From contig DATIYW010000164.1 in NCBI GenBank assembly GCA_035517415.1, positions 1 to 19,313 on the forward strand: 19,313 nucleotides of DNA, given 5' to 3'. The translations under genes and the position numbers were made by a program. The DNA comes from DATIYW01 sp035517415 (lineage in GTDB: Bacteria; Acidobacteriota; Thermoanaerobaculia; Thermoanaerobaculales; Thermoanaerobaculaceae). Shown here piece after piece: positions 1 to 7,214 of the stretch (position 1 is the stretch's first letter; every line of letters starts with the position of its first letter). Below the pieces are notes generated by a model that searched no databases, was not told where the DNA came from, and saw only the letters and a list, made by a program, of their open reading frames with translations.

Positions 1-453
1 GTTGACCTGCATGCCGTCGGGCCACTGCACGAACACGCCGTTGCTGACCACGATGTCGTTGCTGAACATCGTCGTCGGCCCGAGCGAGAGGGCCGAGTCC
101 GGGGTGCCGTCGGCGCCGTAGCTCGTGACCGTGTACTCGAGCCCCTCGGCCGCGTAGTGGAACGGGTTGCTCCAGCCGTCGATCAGTGGCATGTTGCGCA
201 TGTAGGTGGGGGCGAGATAGGGCAGGAGGTCGCTGGAGATGCCGGCCGCCACCTTCGGCACGAAGCCGTAGTCGACGCCGTAGGAGGAGACCGCGGTGGC
301 CACCGAGCGCATGTCCGCCACCGTCCGCTTCTGCCGCGCCCGCTCGATCGCGGAGCGCAGCGCGGGGATCGCGATCGCCGCGATGATGCCGATGATCGCG
401 ACCACGATCAGCAGCTCGACGAGGGTGAACCCACGGCTCGCGGGGCGCTTCAT
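1..453 (-). CDS. GspG-like type II secretion pseudopilin (3' end cut by window edge)
   Basis: The protein is the start of a type II secretion or type IV pilus pilin-like subunit. The N-terminus is a classic class III prepilin signal: a short basic leader (MKRPASRG), then FTLVELLIVVAIIGIIAAI, so prepilin peptidase PilD would cut after Gly8 and methylate Phe9, and Glu13 is the conserved +5 glutamate. After the hydrophobic helix come an amphipathic stretch with RARQKRTVADM and a C-terminal part with VTSYGADGTPD, a motif common in GspG major pseudopilins. 151 residues are visible and the family is about 140-170 long, so little is missing. The ATG at 453 is chosen because the prepilin leader begins there; no clear Shine-Dalgarno is present. 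It is transcribed away from the yfhO-like gene. A minor pilin of a type IV system is the alternative. Prepilin character is certain; GspG assignment is likely. Confidence 0.9.
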   Translation of the reverse strand, partial: MKRPASRGFTLVELLIVVAIIGIIAAIAIPALRSAIERARQKRTVADMRSVATAVSSYGVDYGFVPKVAAGISSDLLPYLAPTYMRNMPLIDGWSNPFHYAAEGLEYTVTSYGADGTPDSALSLGPTTMFSNDIVVSNGVFVQWPDGMQVN

Positions 454-471
454 GCGTCTGGACTCATGCAA

Positions 472-483
472 GCGGCATGCCGC
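472..483. promoter_or_regulatory. 12-bp perfect palindrome upstream of the pseudopilin
   Basis: GCGGCATGCCGC is a perfect 12-bp palindrome lying 18 nt upstream of the pseudopilin start codon, in the 147-bp divergent gap to the yfhO-like gene. It could be an operator half-site pair or a small hairpin in the leader. GC-rich DNA produces such palindromes by chance, so function is only a possibility. Nothing else convincing is seen in the 454-588 stretch. Confidence 0.2.
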
Positions 484-588
484 AACCGCCGCGCGGCCCG
501 TGGCGGCGATTGACGTCGCGCGTTCGCGCCCGGGGCCGCCGGCGCCGTGCCGCGGCGCTCGTCGTCGGCGGGCACGGCGCGCCCGGCG

Positions 589-594
589 TACACT
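589..594 (+). promoter_or_regulatory. -10 box of the yfhO-like gene (probable leaderless start)
   Basis: TACACT matches the extended family of -10 hexamers (TANNNT) and sits only 6 nt before the GTG at 601, so transcription would begin at or next to the start codon. No Shine-Dalgarno exists between it and the GTG, which fits a leaderless mRNA. No convincing -35 is seen. The same arrangement recurs at 4863-4868 and 9590-9595. Confidence 0.5.
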
Positions 595-600
595 CGCCCT

Positions 601-2922
601 GTGAACCGGCGCAGCGGCGTCGCGGTCGGCATCCTCCTCCTCGCCTGGCTCGCGATCTACGCGCCGATCCTCCTCGCCGGCAAGATGTTGCCCGCGCGCG
701 ACGTGGCCGCGACGCAGGTCCCGTGGCGGGCGGTCTGGGCGGACCAGGTGCGGGCCCGCGTACCCCCGCTCTGGGACCCGTACTCCAACGGTGGGAGGCC
801 GCTGCTCGCCAACCCGAACGCGATGGCGGCGTACCCCGGCACCGCGCTGTTCCTGCTCGCCTCGCCCGAGACCGCGGCCGCCTGGCACCTCGCGCTCCAC
901 CACCTGCTGCTGTTGCTCGGCTGCTACCGGCTGGCGCGGCGCGGCGGCGCGCCGGAGGGGCCGGCCGCGGTCGGAGCGGCGGCGGCGGCGACCTCCGGCC
1001 TCGCCTGGTCGGCGCTGACGTTCCTCAACTTCCAGGCCTCGCTGACGTGGGCGGTGTGGGCGGCCGGGAGTGCGCTTCCGGCGCCGACCGACCGCGCGGC
1101 GGCGGTGCGGCGCGGGCTCGCCGGCGGCGCGCTGCTCGGGCTCGCGTTCCTCGGCGGCGAACCGGTCACCGCCGCGATCGGGGCGCTGGTGTGGGCGGTG
1201 CTCGCCGCGGCGCGCTGGCGCCGGCTCGCGGTGTTGGGCCTGCCGGCGGCGGCGCTCGCCGCCGCCGGCATCGCCGCGCCGGTGCTGCTACCGCTGCTCG
1301 CGACCTATCCGGACACGGCCCGCGCCCACCTCGGCCTGGCGCCCGGGGCGCTCTCCGCCGACGCGCTCGCGCCGCGCCGCTACCTCGAGCTGCTCTGCCC
1401 GACCCTGCTCGGGCCTCCGCTCGCCGACGCCCGCGGCGGTTTCTGGGCCGCGCCGTCGTTCCCCTGGCAGCGCTACGACCCGTTGATCTTCCTCGGCGCC
1501 TCGGCCCTCGTCGCCCTGCCGTTCGCGCGCGGCGGAGGGCGCGGGCTGCGGGCGTGGTGGGCGATCGCGGGCGGTGGGATCGCGGCGGCGCTGCTCCTCG
1601 GCCTCGCCCCGGTTTCCGCCGCCGCGGAGCAGGTCGGCCTGCTCGGCGCCGCGCGCTACACGATCAAGCTGATGGTGCTGCCGGTCATCGCGCTCGCACC
1701 GCTGGTCGCGGCAGGCTGGGAGCGGTTGCAGCAGCGCTGGCGCGAGGCGGGGAGGCGCTGGGTCCTCGGCCTCTGCGCCGCCCTCGTGCTCGCATTGCCG
1801 CTGGCTCTCGCGGCAAACCGGCTGCTGCGCCCTCTGCTCGCCGCCGCCTACCCCGCCTCTGCGGCGACGCTCGCCGGGGTGCCGGCGGCGACGCTGCGCC
1901 GCGACGCACTCCGCGACTGGCTCGCGCTCGCGCTGCTTCCCGGCGCGGCCGCGGTCGCCGGACCCGGAGCCGAGATCGCCACCGCGACGGTGCTTGCCGG
2001 CAATTGGCTCGGCGGCCGCGACGTCCTCCTGGCGGACGGCGCGGACGTCTGGCGGACGCCGCCGGCGCTGGTCGCGGTGCTGCCGCCGCACGCTACGGTG
2101 GCGTCGTTCGCGGCGGAGGGCACGCCCGCGGCCTGGCCCGACGCGGCCGGCCTGCGCCCGTTCTGGGCCGCCCGCGCCGCGCTGGTTCCCGAGTACGGCA
2201 CGCGCTGGGGGATCGCCTACGTCCTCTCGCGCGGCCCGGACGGCCTCGAGCCGTACCGTGCCGAACTGCTCGCCGCCGAGGCCGCCCACCTCGCGCTGGC
2301 CGAGCGCGCCGCGCTCGCGCAGTCGCTCGGGGCGCAGGCGGTGATCGCGGGAAAGCCGGTGGGGGGCTGGCCGGCGCAGCACGTCGACGGGGTGTGGTCG
2401 AGTCTGGCGCCGCATCCCGCCCCGCGCGCCTACCTGGCGCGGCGCGAGCTGCCCGCCGAGGGACCGGTCGCGGCCGCGCGGCTGCTCGCTGCGCCGGGCT
2501 TCCGCCCGGGCGAAGACGCGGTGGTCGATGGCGGAGGCGGCGCGCAGGAACTGGCCGGGGGCGCGCTCACCGAGGTGCCTTCGCCGCCGCACCACCGGCG
2601 CTTCGAGACGAGCGCCGAAGGCCCCGGCCTGCTCGTGGTCCAGCAGAGCTACCTGCACTGCTGGCGTGCCGCGGTCGACGGCCGGCCGGCGCGCGTCGAG
2701 CCGGTCAACGGCGCCGCCCTCGGCGTCAGGGTTCCGGCCGGGCGCCACGTCGTCGAGCTGTTCCTCGACCCGACCCCCTACCGCCTCGGCGCGCTCGGAC
2801 CGCTCGCGGTGCTGCTCGCGGCGGCGCTCACGTGGCGGGCGGGCGCATCGCGGGGCCGCGCGGCACCCACGCGTGGCGCGGCGCGTACGACCCCGGCCAG
2901 CCCACCGGCGCCGCCACGGTGA
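601..2922 (+). CDS. YfhO-family GT-C type membrane protein
   Basis: A 773-residue polytopic membrane protein. TM1 covers about residues 7-27 and is followed by a periplasmic loop with Asp34 (LPARDVAATQVPW). The next conserved element is LWDPYSNGGRPLLANPNAM. This Asp loop plus the 'W-P-G-P-L-A-N' element is typical of the YfhO family, whose GT-C fold places a catalytic acid in the first loop. Many further hydrophobic helices follow up to about residue 430. A soluble region then ends in LVVQQSYLHCWRAAVDG and VPAGRHVVELFLDP, the usual YfhO C-terminal beta domain, before a final TM helix. Firmicute relatives take part in lipoteichoic acid glycosylation; the substrate here is unknown. GTG 601 is chosen over an in-frame upstream ATG at 547 because a -10 box lies just before it and TM1 follows at once. 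The last 95 bp overlap wzt on the other strand; the Arg/Pro/Ala tail coded there looks non-conserved. Confidence 0.85.
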   Translation: MNRRSGVAVGILLLAWLAIYAPILLAGKMLPARDVAATQVPWRAVWADQVRARVPPLWDPYSNGGRPLLANPNAMAAYPGTALFLLASPETAAAWHLALHHLLLLLGCYRLARRGGAPEGPAAVGAAAAATSGLAWSALTFLNFQASLTWAVWAAGSALPAPTDRAAAVRRGLAGGALLGLAFLGGEPVTAAIGALVWAVLAAARWRRLAVLGLPAAALAAAGIAAPVLLPLLATYPDTARAHLGLAPGALSADALAPRRYLELLCPTLLGPPLADARGGFWAAPSFPWQRYDPLIFLGASALVALPFARGGGRGLRAWWAIAGGGIAAALLLGLAPVSAAAEQVGLLGAARYTIKLMVLPVIALAPLVAAGWERLQQRWREAGRRWVLGLCAALVLALPLALAANRLLRPLLAAAYPASAATLAGVPAATLRRDALRDWLALALLPGAAAVAGPGAEIATATVLAGNWLGGRDVLLADGADVWRTPPALVAVLPPHATVASFAAEGTPAAWPDAAGLRPFWAARAALVPEYGTRWGIAYVLSRGPDGLEPYRAELLAAEAAHLALAERAALAQSLGAQAVIAGKPVGGWPAQHVDGVWSSLAPHPAPRAYLARRELPAEGPVAAARLLAAPGFRPGEDAVVDGGGGAQELAGGALTEVPSPPHHRRFETSAEGPGLLVVQQSYLHCWRAAVDGRPARVEPVNGAALGVRVPAGRHVVELFLDPTPYRLGALGPLAVLLAAALTWRAGASRGRAAPTRGAARTTPASPPAPPR

Positions 2923-4066
2923 AGGCGAGCGCCTCGCAGGCGTAGTCGTAGGCGAGCCCGGCCTTGCTGTGCACCGCCGCGTCGACGAGGTAGCGGCCGG
3001 GAGCCAGCTCGAGCGCCGGGAACTCGACCACGACCTCGCCGCTGCCGTCGAGTCGCTCCGACGTCCAGCCGTCGAGCTCGGTGTTGGTGCCGAAGACGTG
3101 GACGCCGTCCTCGCGACTGATCGCGATCCCGAAGACGAAGTCGGTCTTCGCAGCCTTGGCGGTGTAGGCGAGGCGGATCCCCGCCGCCTCGCCGGAGGAG
3201 AGCAGCCGCACCGGGCGCCCGCCGCGGTCCACCAGCTCGACCGCGTCGAGCGTGACGTCGCCGTTGCCCCAGCGGCGCGGGGTGCCGACCTGCGCCTCGC
3301 CCACGCTCTCCTCGCTCGCCACGTCGGAGCGGTAGCGCGCCACCACCGCGCCCGCCGTGCCGAGCAGCACCGGACTGCCGCCGCGCAGGTAGAGCGCCCG
3401 GTCGGCGAGCTGCTCGACCAGGCCGAGGTCGTGGCTGACGAGCAGGATCGCGGTCCCCTGGCGCTGCAGCTGGGCGATGCGGTCGAGGCAGCGGTGGGCG
3501 AACGCCTCGTCGCCGACGGCGAGGATCTCGTCGACGACGAGCACGTCGGGCTCGACCGCGACGGCGACGGCGAAGCCGAGGCGCACGTACATCCCCGAGG
3601 AGTAGGTCTTGACCGGTTGGTCGATGAACGCGCCGATGCCGGAGAACTCGACGATCCCCGGCAGCCGGCGCAGGACCTCGGCCTTCGACAGGCCGAGCAT
3701 CATGCCGTTGACGAGCGCGTTGTCGCGGCCGGAGATCTCCGGGTGGAAGCCGGCGCCCAATTCGATCAGCGCCGTCACCCGCCCGCGCACGTCGACCGTC
3801 CCGCTGCTGGGGCGGAGGATGCCCGCGACGAGCTTGAGCAGCGTCGACTTCCCGGAACCGTTGGGTCCGATCACGCCCACCGTCTCGCCCGGAGCGACTT
3901 CGAACGAGACGTCCTTGAGCGCCTCGAACCCCCCCTCCTCGCGGTTCAGCCGCCACAGCTCGCCGCCGAGCAGCGCGCCCTTGAGCGAGTGGAGCCGCCC
4001 GCGCCGGGTCAGCAGCGGGTAGCGCTTCGTCACCTCCTCGAGGCGGACGCTCGCCGGCGCGCTCAT
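2828..4066 (-). CDS. wzt: Wzt-type polysaccharide ABC transporter ATP-binding protein
   Basis: This 412-residue ATPase powers export of a lipid-linked polysaccharide (O-antigen or capsule type) across the inner membrane together with Wzm. Visible motifs are Walker A GPNGSGKST (67-75), the Wzt/TagH-type segment ELGAGFHPEISGRDN (102-116), the signature YSSGM (155-159), Walker B VLVVDE (175-180) and the H-loop SHD (211-213). Residues from about 255 form a beta-rich extra domain, as in Wzt proteins whose C-terminal domain binds the glycan; it ends in strands up to about FTVAAP, followed by a tail with APRHAWVPRG. Its ATG lies inside the wzm stop (ATGA, 4-nt overlap), so the two are translationally coupled. 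Its 3' end runs 95 bp into the convergent yfhO-like gene. Motif-based assignment is very secure; the exported glycan is unknown. Confidence 0.95.
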   Translation of the reverse strand: MSAPASVRLEEVTKRYPLLTRRGRLHSLKGALLGGELWRLNREEGGFEALKDVSFEVAPGETVGVIGPNGSGKSTLLKLVAGILRPSSGTVDVRGRVTALIELGAGFHPEISGRDNALVNGMMLGLSKAEVLRRLPGIVEFSGIGAFIDQPVKTYSSGMYVRLGFAVAVAVEPDVLVVDEILAVGDEAFAHRCLDRIAQLQRQGTAILLVSHDLGLVEQLADRALYLRGGSPVLLGTAGAVVARYRSDVASEESVGEAQVGTPRRWGNGDVTLDAVELVDRGGRPVRLLSSGEAAGIRLAYTAKAAKTDFVFGIAISREDGVHVFGTNTELDGWTSERLDGSGEVVVEFPALELAPGRYLVDAAVHSKAGLAYDYACEALAFTVAAPVGWPGSYAPRHAWVPRGPAMRPPAT

Positions 4067-4854
4067 ACCGTCTCCGCGATCGTCTCGCGCAGCCGGCCGA
4101 ACACGAATGCCCCGAACCACCAGAACACGACTGCGACGAGCGTTGCCCACAGCCACGTCCCGAGCGGCGGCACCTGGCCGAGGAGGACGACGCCGCGGTA
4201 GATCTCGACCAGCGGCGCGACCGGGTTCGCCATCACCGAGCGGCGCAGGATTCCGGCCGGGACCTGGCTCACGGTGTAGATGATGGGCGTGAGGAAGAAG
4301 AACAGGTTGAGCAGGTTGTGGAGGAGGTCCTTGAGGTCCTTGAAGTGGACGGCAAGGCCGGCCACCGCCAGCGACAGCCCCGCCACCGGCACCGTCCAGA
4401 GCAGCAGCGCCACCGGCAGCAGCGCCACGGTCCACGGGAAGCGCAACTCGCCGAGCCCGGCCGCGACCGCGATCGCGATCAGCAGCACCGGGAGCGCGAG
4501 CAGGTGGTGGATGAGGTGCGACAGCACCGTCACCGCCGGGAACACCTCGGGCGGACAGACGACCTTCTTGAGCAGCGGGCCGTTGTCGGCGAGCACGACC
4601 GCCGAGTCGAGCAGCGCGCCCGAGGCGAACATCCACGGCAGCAGCCCGGCGAACAGGAACAGCGGGTACGGAACGGTGGTCGCCCCCCGCGCCGGGATCA
4701 CGAAGGTGAACACGATCGTGTAGACCGCGAGCAGCAGCAGCGGGTTGAGCAGCGACCACAGGTAGCCGAGGAAGGTGCCGCGGTAGCGGGCCTTGAGGTC
4801 GCGCATCACGAGCACCGCCAGCAGCGCTCTCTGCCGGTACAGGGAGGTGATCAT
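4063..4854 (-). CDS. wzm: Wzm-type ABC-2 polysaccharide export permease
   Basis: A 263-residue membrane permease, the usual length for Wzm/KpsM/TagG. It begins MITSLYRQRALLAVLVMRDLKARYRGT, with the amphipathic 'R-D-L-K-x-R-Y-x-x-T-x-L-G' element before TM1 that marks ABC-2 exporters of polysaccharides. About six TM helices follow, with a cytoplasmic helix HFKDLKDLLHNLL near residue 185 and NPVAPLVEIYRGVVL near residue 220, both conserved in the family. It pairs with Wzt, with which its stop codon overlaps. The ATG at 4854 is chosen because family homology begins there; longer in-frame extensions upstream would run back into the lipoprotein gene. A -10 box (TAGAAT) 8 nt before the ATG and the lack of a Shine-Dalgarno suggest a leaderless mRNA starting here. 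Confidence 0.94.
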   Translation of the reverse strand: MITSLYRQRALLAVLVMRDLKARYRGTFLGYLWSLLNPLLLLAVYTIVFTFVIPARGATTVPYPLFLFAGLLPWMFASGALLDSAVVLADNGPLLKKVVCPPEVFPAVTVLSHLIHHLLALPVLLIAIAVAAGLGELRFPWTVALLPVALLLWTVPVAGLSLAVAGLAVHFKDLKDLLHNLLNLFFFLTPIIYTVSQVPAGILRRSVMANPVAPLVEIYRGVVLLGQVPPLGTWLWATLVAVVFWWFGAFVFGRLRETIAETV

Positions 4855-4862
4855 CGCCGCCG

Positions 4863-4868
4863 ATTCTA
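4863..4868 (-). promoter_or_regulatory. -10 box of wzm-wzt (probable leaderless start)
   Basis: On the minus strand TAGAAT (5 of 6 to TATAAT) lies 8 nt upstream of the wzm ATG, in the 52-bp gap after the lipoprotein gene. The start codon would therefore be at or within a few bases of the transcription start. No -35 resembling TTGACA is found at 16-18 bp. It would give wzm-wzt a promoter of its own although the lipoprotein gene is co-directional. Confidence 0.5.
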
Positions 4869-4906
4869 CGCGCCCGCGCTCGCCGCTGCCGCGCCGGGGA
4901 CGAGTC

Positions 4907-6001
4907 TCAGCGCTCCGGCGGCGGCTCGACCTCCTCGACCCGGCCGTGCCGGACCCAGTGGTCGCGCAGCGCATGGCGGGTATCGCCGTCCTCGTCGAAG
5001 CCGAGCGGCCCGGTGACGCCGCGAAGCCCGCGGAGAGCGCGCAGCCGCGCGGCGAGGTCGGCGCCACCGCGGCCGCCAGGAGCGGCGAGCGCGGCGACCG
5101 CGACCAGCGCCGCGTCGTAGCCGTGCGCGGCGTAGATGTCCGGCGGCAGGTTGTAGACGCGCTGGTAGTCGCGGACGAAGGCGCGCGCCGGGCCTTGCGC
5201 GGACTCGAGGTCGAGCCCCGCGAGCGGGAGGTAGACGCCCTCGGCGAGCGTCCCGGCGCGCTGCAGGATCGGCGAGGCGTTGATCGCCGAAGTCGCGCAC
5301 ACCGTGCCGCGGAAGCCGAGCGTGCGCACCGCGCGCAGCCCGGCGAGGAACGCCTCGCCGTAGCCGCAGAGGTAGATGCCGTCCGGCGGCGAGTCGGCGA
5401 GCGCCCGCCGCAGCGCCGCCTGCCACCCCGTCTCGTCGAGTTGGACCGAGCCCGCGACGCGGGCGCCGAGACTGGTCAGCTCGCGGATGAAGACGGGCAG
5501 CAGCCCGCGCGTGTAGGCGGTGTCCTCGCGCACGATCAGCACCGTCCGGCAGCGGCGCTCGCGCGCGAGCAGCTCGGCCGCCTTGACCCCCTCGAGCTCG
5601 TCCGAGGGGTAGACGCGGAAGAACAGCCGCGAGCGCCGGGTGAGGTCGGGGGCTGACGCCGAGGGCGAGAGCAGCGGGCGGCGCTGGCGGTCCGCGACCG
5701 GGATCATCGCCGCCGCCTCCGCCGAGGTCGCGCCGCCGATCACGAGCAGCGCCCCCGCGTCGTAGAGCGCGTCGGCCGCGGCGGCGGCGCGCGCCGGGTC
5801 CGAGCCCGAGTCGCGGTAGCTCACCTCGAGCGCGGGCGGGCCCGCCTGCACGCGATCGAACGCGAGGCGCACGCCGCTCTTGATCGAGGCGCCGTAGACC
5901 GCCGCGTCGCCGGTCTCGGGGAGCACCACGCCGACGCGCAGCGCCGGGTTGCAGGCGGAGGCGAGGGCGAGCGCGAGCGCGAGCGCAACGGTGCGGCTCA
6001 C
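4907..6001 (-). CDS. Lipoprotein, periplasmic branched-chain amino acid binding family
   Basis: A 364-residue ligand-binding lipoprotein of the type 1 periplasmic binding fold (Peripla_BP_6/LivJ-like). The start reads (V/M)SRTVALALALALASAC, a signal peptide with lipobox LASAC, so Cys17 should be lipidated. The mature part begins LRVGVVLPETGDAAVYGASI with the family's first strand and helix, then has LLVIGGATSAEAAAMIPVA, LLSPSASAPDLTRR, CRTVLIVREDTAYTRGL and YAAHGYDAALVAVAAL, all at the usual spacing for this fold. GTG 6001 is chosen because the signal peptide begins there and GGAG lies 8 nt upstream; an in-frame TTG at 6073 would add 24 non-signal residues and overlaps the promoter. No LivHMGF transporter genes are nearby, so it may be a sensor or scavenging lipoprotein rather than a transporter subunit. 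The ligand cannot be told from sequence. Confidence 0.88.
   Translation of the reverse strand: MSRTVALALALALASACNPALRVGVVLPETGDAAVYGASIKSGVRLAFDRVQAGPPALEVSYRDSGSDPARAAAAADALYDAGALLVIGGATSAEAAAMIPVADRQRRPLLSPSASAPDLTRRSRLFFRVYPSDELEGVKAAELLARERRCRTVLIVREDTAYTRGLLPVFIRELTSLGARVAGSVQLDETGWQAALRRALADSPPDGIYLCGYGEAFLAGLRAVRTLGFRGTVCATSAINASPILQRAGTLAEGVYLPLAGLDLESAQGPARAFVRDYQRVYNLPPDIYAAHGYDAALVAVAALAAPGGRGGADLAARLRALRGLRGVTGPLGFDEDGDTRHALRDHWVRHGRVEEVEPPPER
5961..5984 (-). repeat. Hexanucleotide tandem repeat in the lipoprotein signal peptide
   Basis: Three perfect copies of GCGAGC (plus-strand reading, 5967-5984) preceded by one GCGAGG (5961-5966). Read on the coding strand they encode repeated Leu-Ala pairs of the signal peptide h-region. 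Being in units of six, gain or loss of a copy stays in frame and only changes hydrophobic length. Confidence 0.75.
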
Positions 6002-6060
6002 GGCCCCGCTCCACACCGGCGCGACGGTGCCGGGAACGACCCAGAGCGCGCCATGCCCCG

Positions 6061-6089
6061 AGGGTAGAAACAATGCCCGCCAGCGTCAA
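6061..6089 (-). promoter_or_regulatory. Sigma70-like promoter of the lipoprotein gene
   Basis: On the minus strand TTGACG (6089-6084) and TACCCT (6066-6061) are separated by exactly 17 bp. The spacing is ideal; the -35 matches 5 of 6 and the -10 keeps T1, A2 and T6. Transcription would begin near 6054, giving a leader of about 50 nt before the GTG at 6001. It lies in the 118-bp gap after manC, so the lipoprotein gene is probably transcribed independently of manC. Confidence 0.6.
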
Positions 6090-6119
6090 TCGCGGTGCAC
6101 CAGCCGGCGCCGCAGGCGG

Positions 6120-7214
6120 CTAGAGCAGCTCGTCGCGCCCGCTGCGCTGGAGGCGCTCGACCAGCTCCTTGACGCGCTGCGCCTGGTCCTTGGGGACGAC
6201 CAGGACGGCGTCGCCGGTGGCCACGACCACGAGGTCGCGCACGCCGATCGCCGCCACCAGGGGGCCGTCGGAGACCAGCACGCACCCCGGGCTGTCGAGT
6301 GCGGCGACGTCGCCCATCGTCGCCGCGCCGCCCGTCGCCGGCAGGTGCTCCTCGAGCGCCAGCCACGAGCCGACGTCCGACCAGGCGAACTCCGCGTCGA
6401 GCTCCCAGACGTCGGCGGCCTTCTCCATCACCCCGAAGTCGATCGAGGTGCGCGGCAGCGACGGGTAGTGGCGGCGCAGTGCCTCCTCCTCGCCGGCCGA
6501 CTCGGCGTCGGCGATCAGGCGGTCGAGGCCGGCGGCCAGCTCCGGCATGTGGAGGCGGATCTGCGCCGCGATCGCGGCCGCCGTCCAGGCGAACATCCCG
6601 GCGTTCCAGCGGTAGTTGCCGGCCGCGACGAACTCCGCCGCGCGGGTGCGGTCGGGCTTCTCGACGAAACGCCGGACGCGGTGCACGGCAACGCCGCCGG
6701 CGGCGCCTTCCGCCGGCGCGAGCTCGAGGTAGCCGAATCCGGTCTCCGCCCGGGTCGGCCGGATCCCGAGCGTGACGAGCCCGCCGCGCGCCGTCGCGGT
6801 CGCCGCCGCGGCGGCGAGCGCGCGCCGTAGCGCCGCACCGTCGGGGATGAGGTGATCGGCCGGCACGACGACCATGACGGCGCCCGGCGCGCGCCGCGCC
6901 AGCCGCCACGCCGTCCAGCCGACGCAGGCCGCGGTGTCGCGGCCGGCCGGCTCCGCGAGCACGTTGGCGGCGGGCACGCCCGGCAGCTCGCGGCGCGCCG
7001 CCTCCGCTGTCGCCTGCGTCGTCACCACCAGGATCCGCTCCGCCGGCACCAGCGGCTCGAGCCGCTCGACCGCGGCGGCGAGCAGCGAGCGTCCCGCGGC
7101 GAAGCGCAGCAGCTGCTTCGGCCGCGCGCGGCGCGACAGCGGCCAGAAGCGCGTGCCGCTGCCACCCGCCATCACCACCGCCCAGAGCGGGTGCGCCTCA
7201 GCCGAGGATGTCAT
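6120..7214 (-). CDS. manC: Mannose-1-phosphate guanylyltransferase
   Basis: The enzyme makes GDP-mannose from mannose-1-phosphate and GTP, the donor for mannose, fucose or rhamnose units in surface glycans. The 364-residue protein shows the nucleotidyltransferase signature GGSGTRFWPLSRRARPKQLL (17-36), in which the Gly-rich loop holds the GTP phosphates and the RPKQ lysine is catalytic. It also has VVVPADHLI, the family's nucleotide/metal Asp region, FGYLELAP, and FVEKPDRTRA, the sugar-binding loop. NYRWNAGMFAW and DFGVMEKA are further hallmarks. Length corresponds to the short form without the C-terminal phosphomannose isomerase domain of long ManC/AlgA proteins. It overlaps the upstream HAD gene by 17 bp, so the two form one transcription unit. 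It probably serves the glycan exported by Wzm/Wzt; that link is inference from proximity. Confidence 0.95.
   Translation of the reverse strand: MTSSAEAHPLWAVVMAGGSGTRFWPLSRRARPKQLLRFAAGRSLLAAAVERLEPLVPAERILVVTTQATAEAARRELPGVPAANVLAEPAGRDTAACVGWTAWRLARRAPGAVMVVVPADHLIPDGAALRRALAAAAATATARGGLVTLGIRPTRAETGFGYLELAPAEGAAGGVAVHRVRRFVEKPDRTRAAEFVAAGNYRWNAGMFAWTAAAIAAQIRLHMPELAAGLDRLIADAESAGEEEALRRHYPSLPRTSIDFGVMEKAADVWELDAEFAWSDVGSWLALEEHLPATGGAATMGDVAALDSPGCVLVSDGPLVAAIGVRDLVVVATGDAVLVVPKDQAQRVKELVERLQRSGRDELL

Noticed and set aside
1288..2748. 486-residue open frame antisense to the yfhO-like gene
   Set aside because: Arg/Gly/Glu-rich low-complexity translation without recognisable motifs; it is the mirror of a GC-rich coding frame.
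477..2945. 822-residue open frame on the plus strand over the yfhO-like gene
   Set aside because: Runs of Arg/Ala/Gly only; the yfhO-like frame has real TM helices and family motifs.
2828..4759. Apparent single 643-residue minus-strand protein joining an unmatched N-terminus to Wzt
   Set aside because: The first 231 residues are an out-of-frame reading of wzm; Wzt starts at 4066 with the ATGA overlap.
4855..5067. N-terminal extension of Wzm up to 5067
   Set aside because: The extra residues lie inside the lipoprotein gene, lack homology, and are separated from Wzm by a -10 box.
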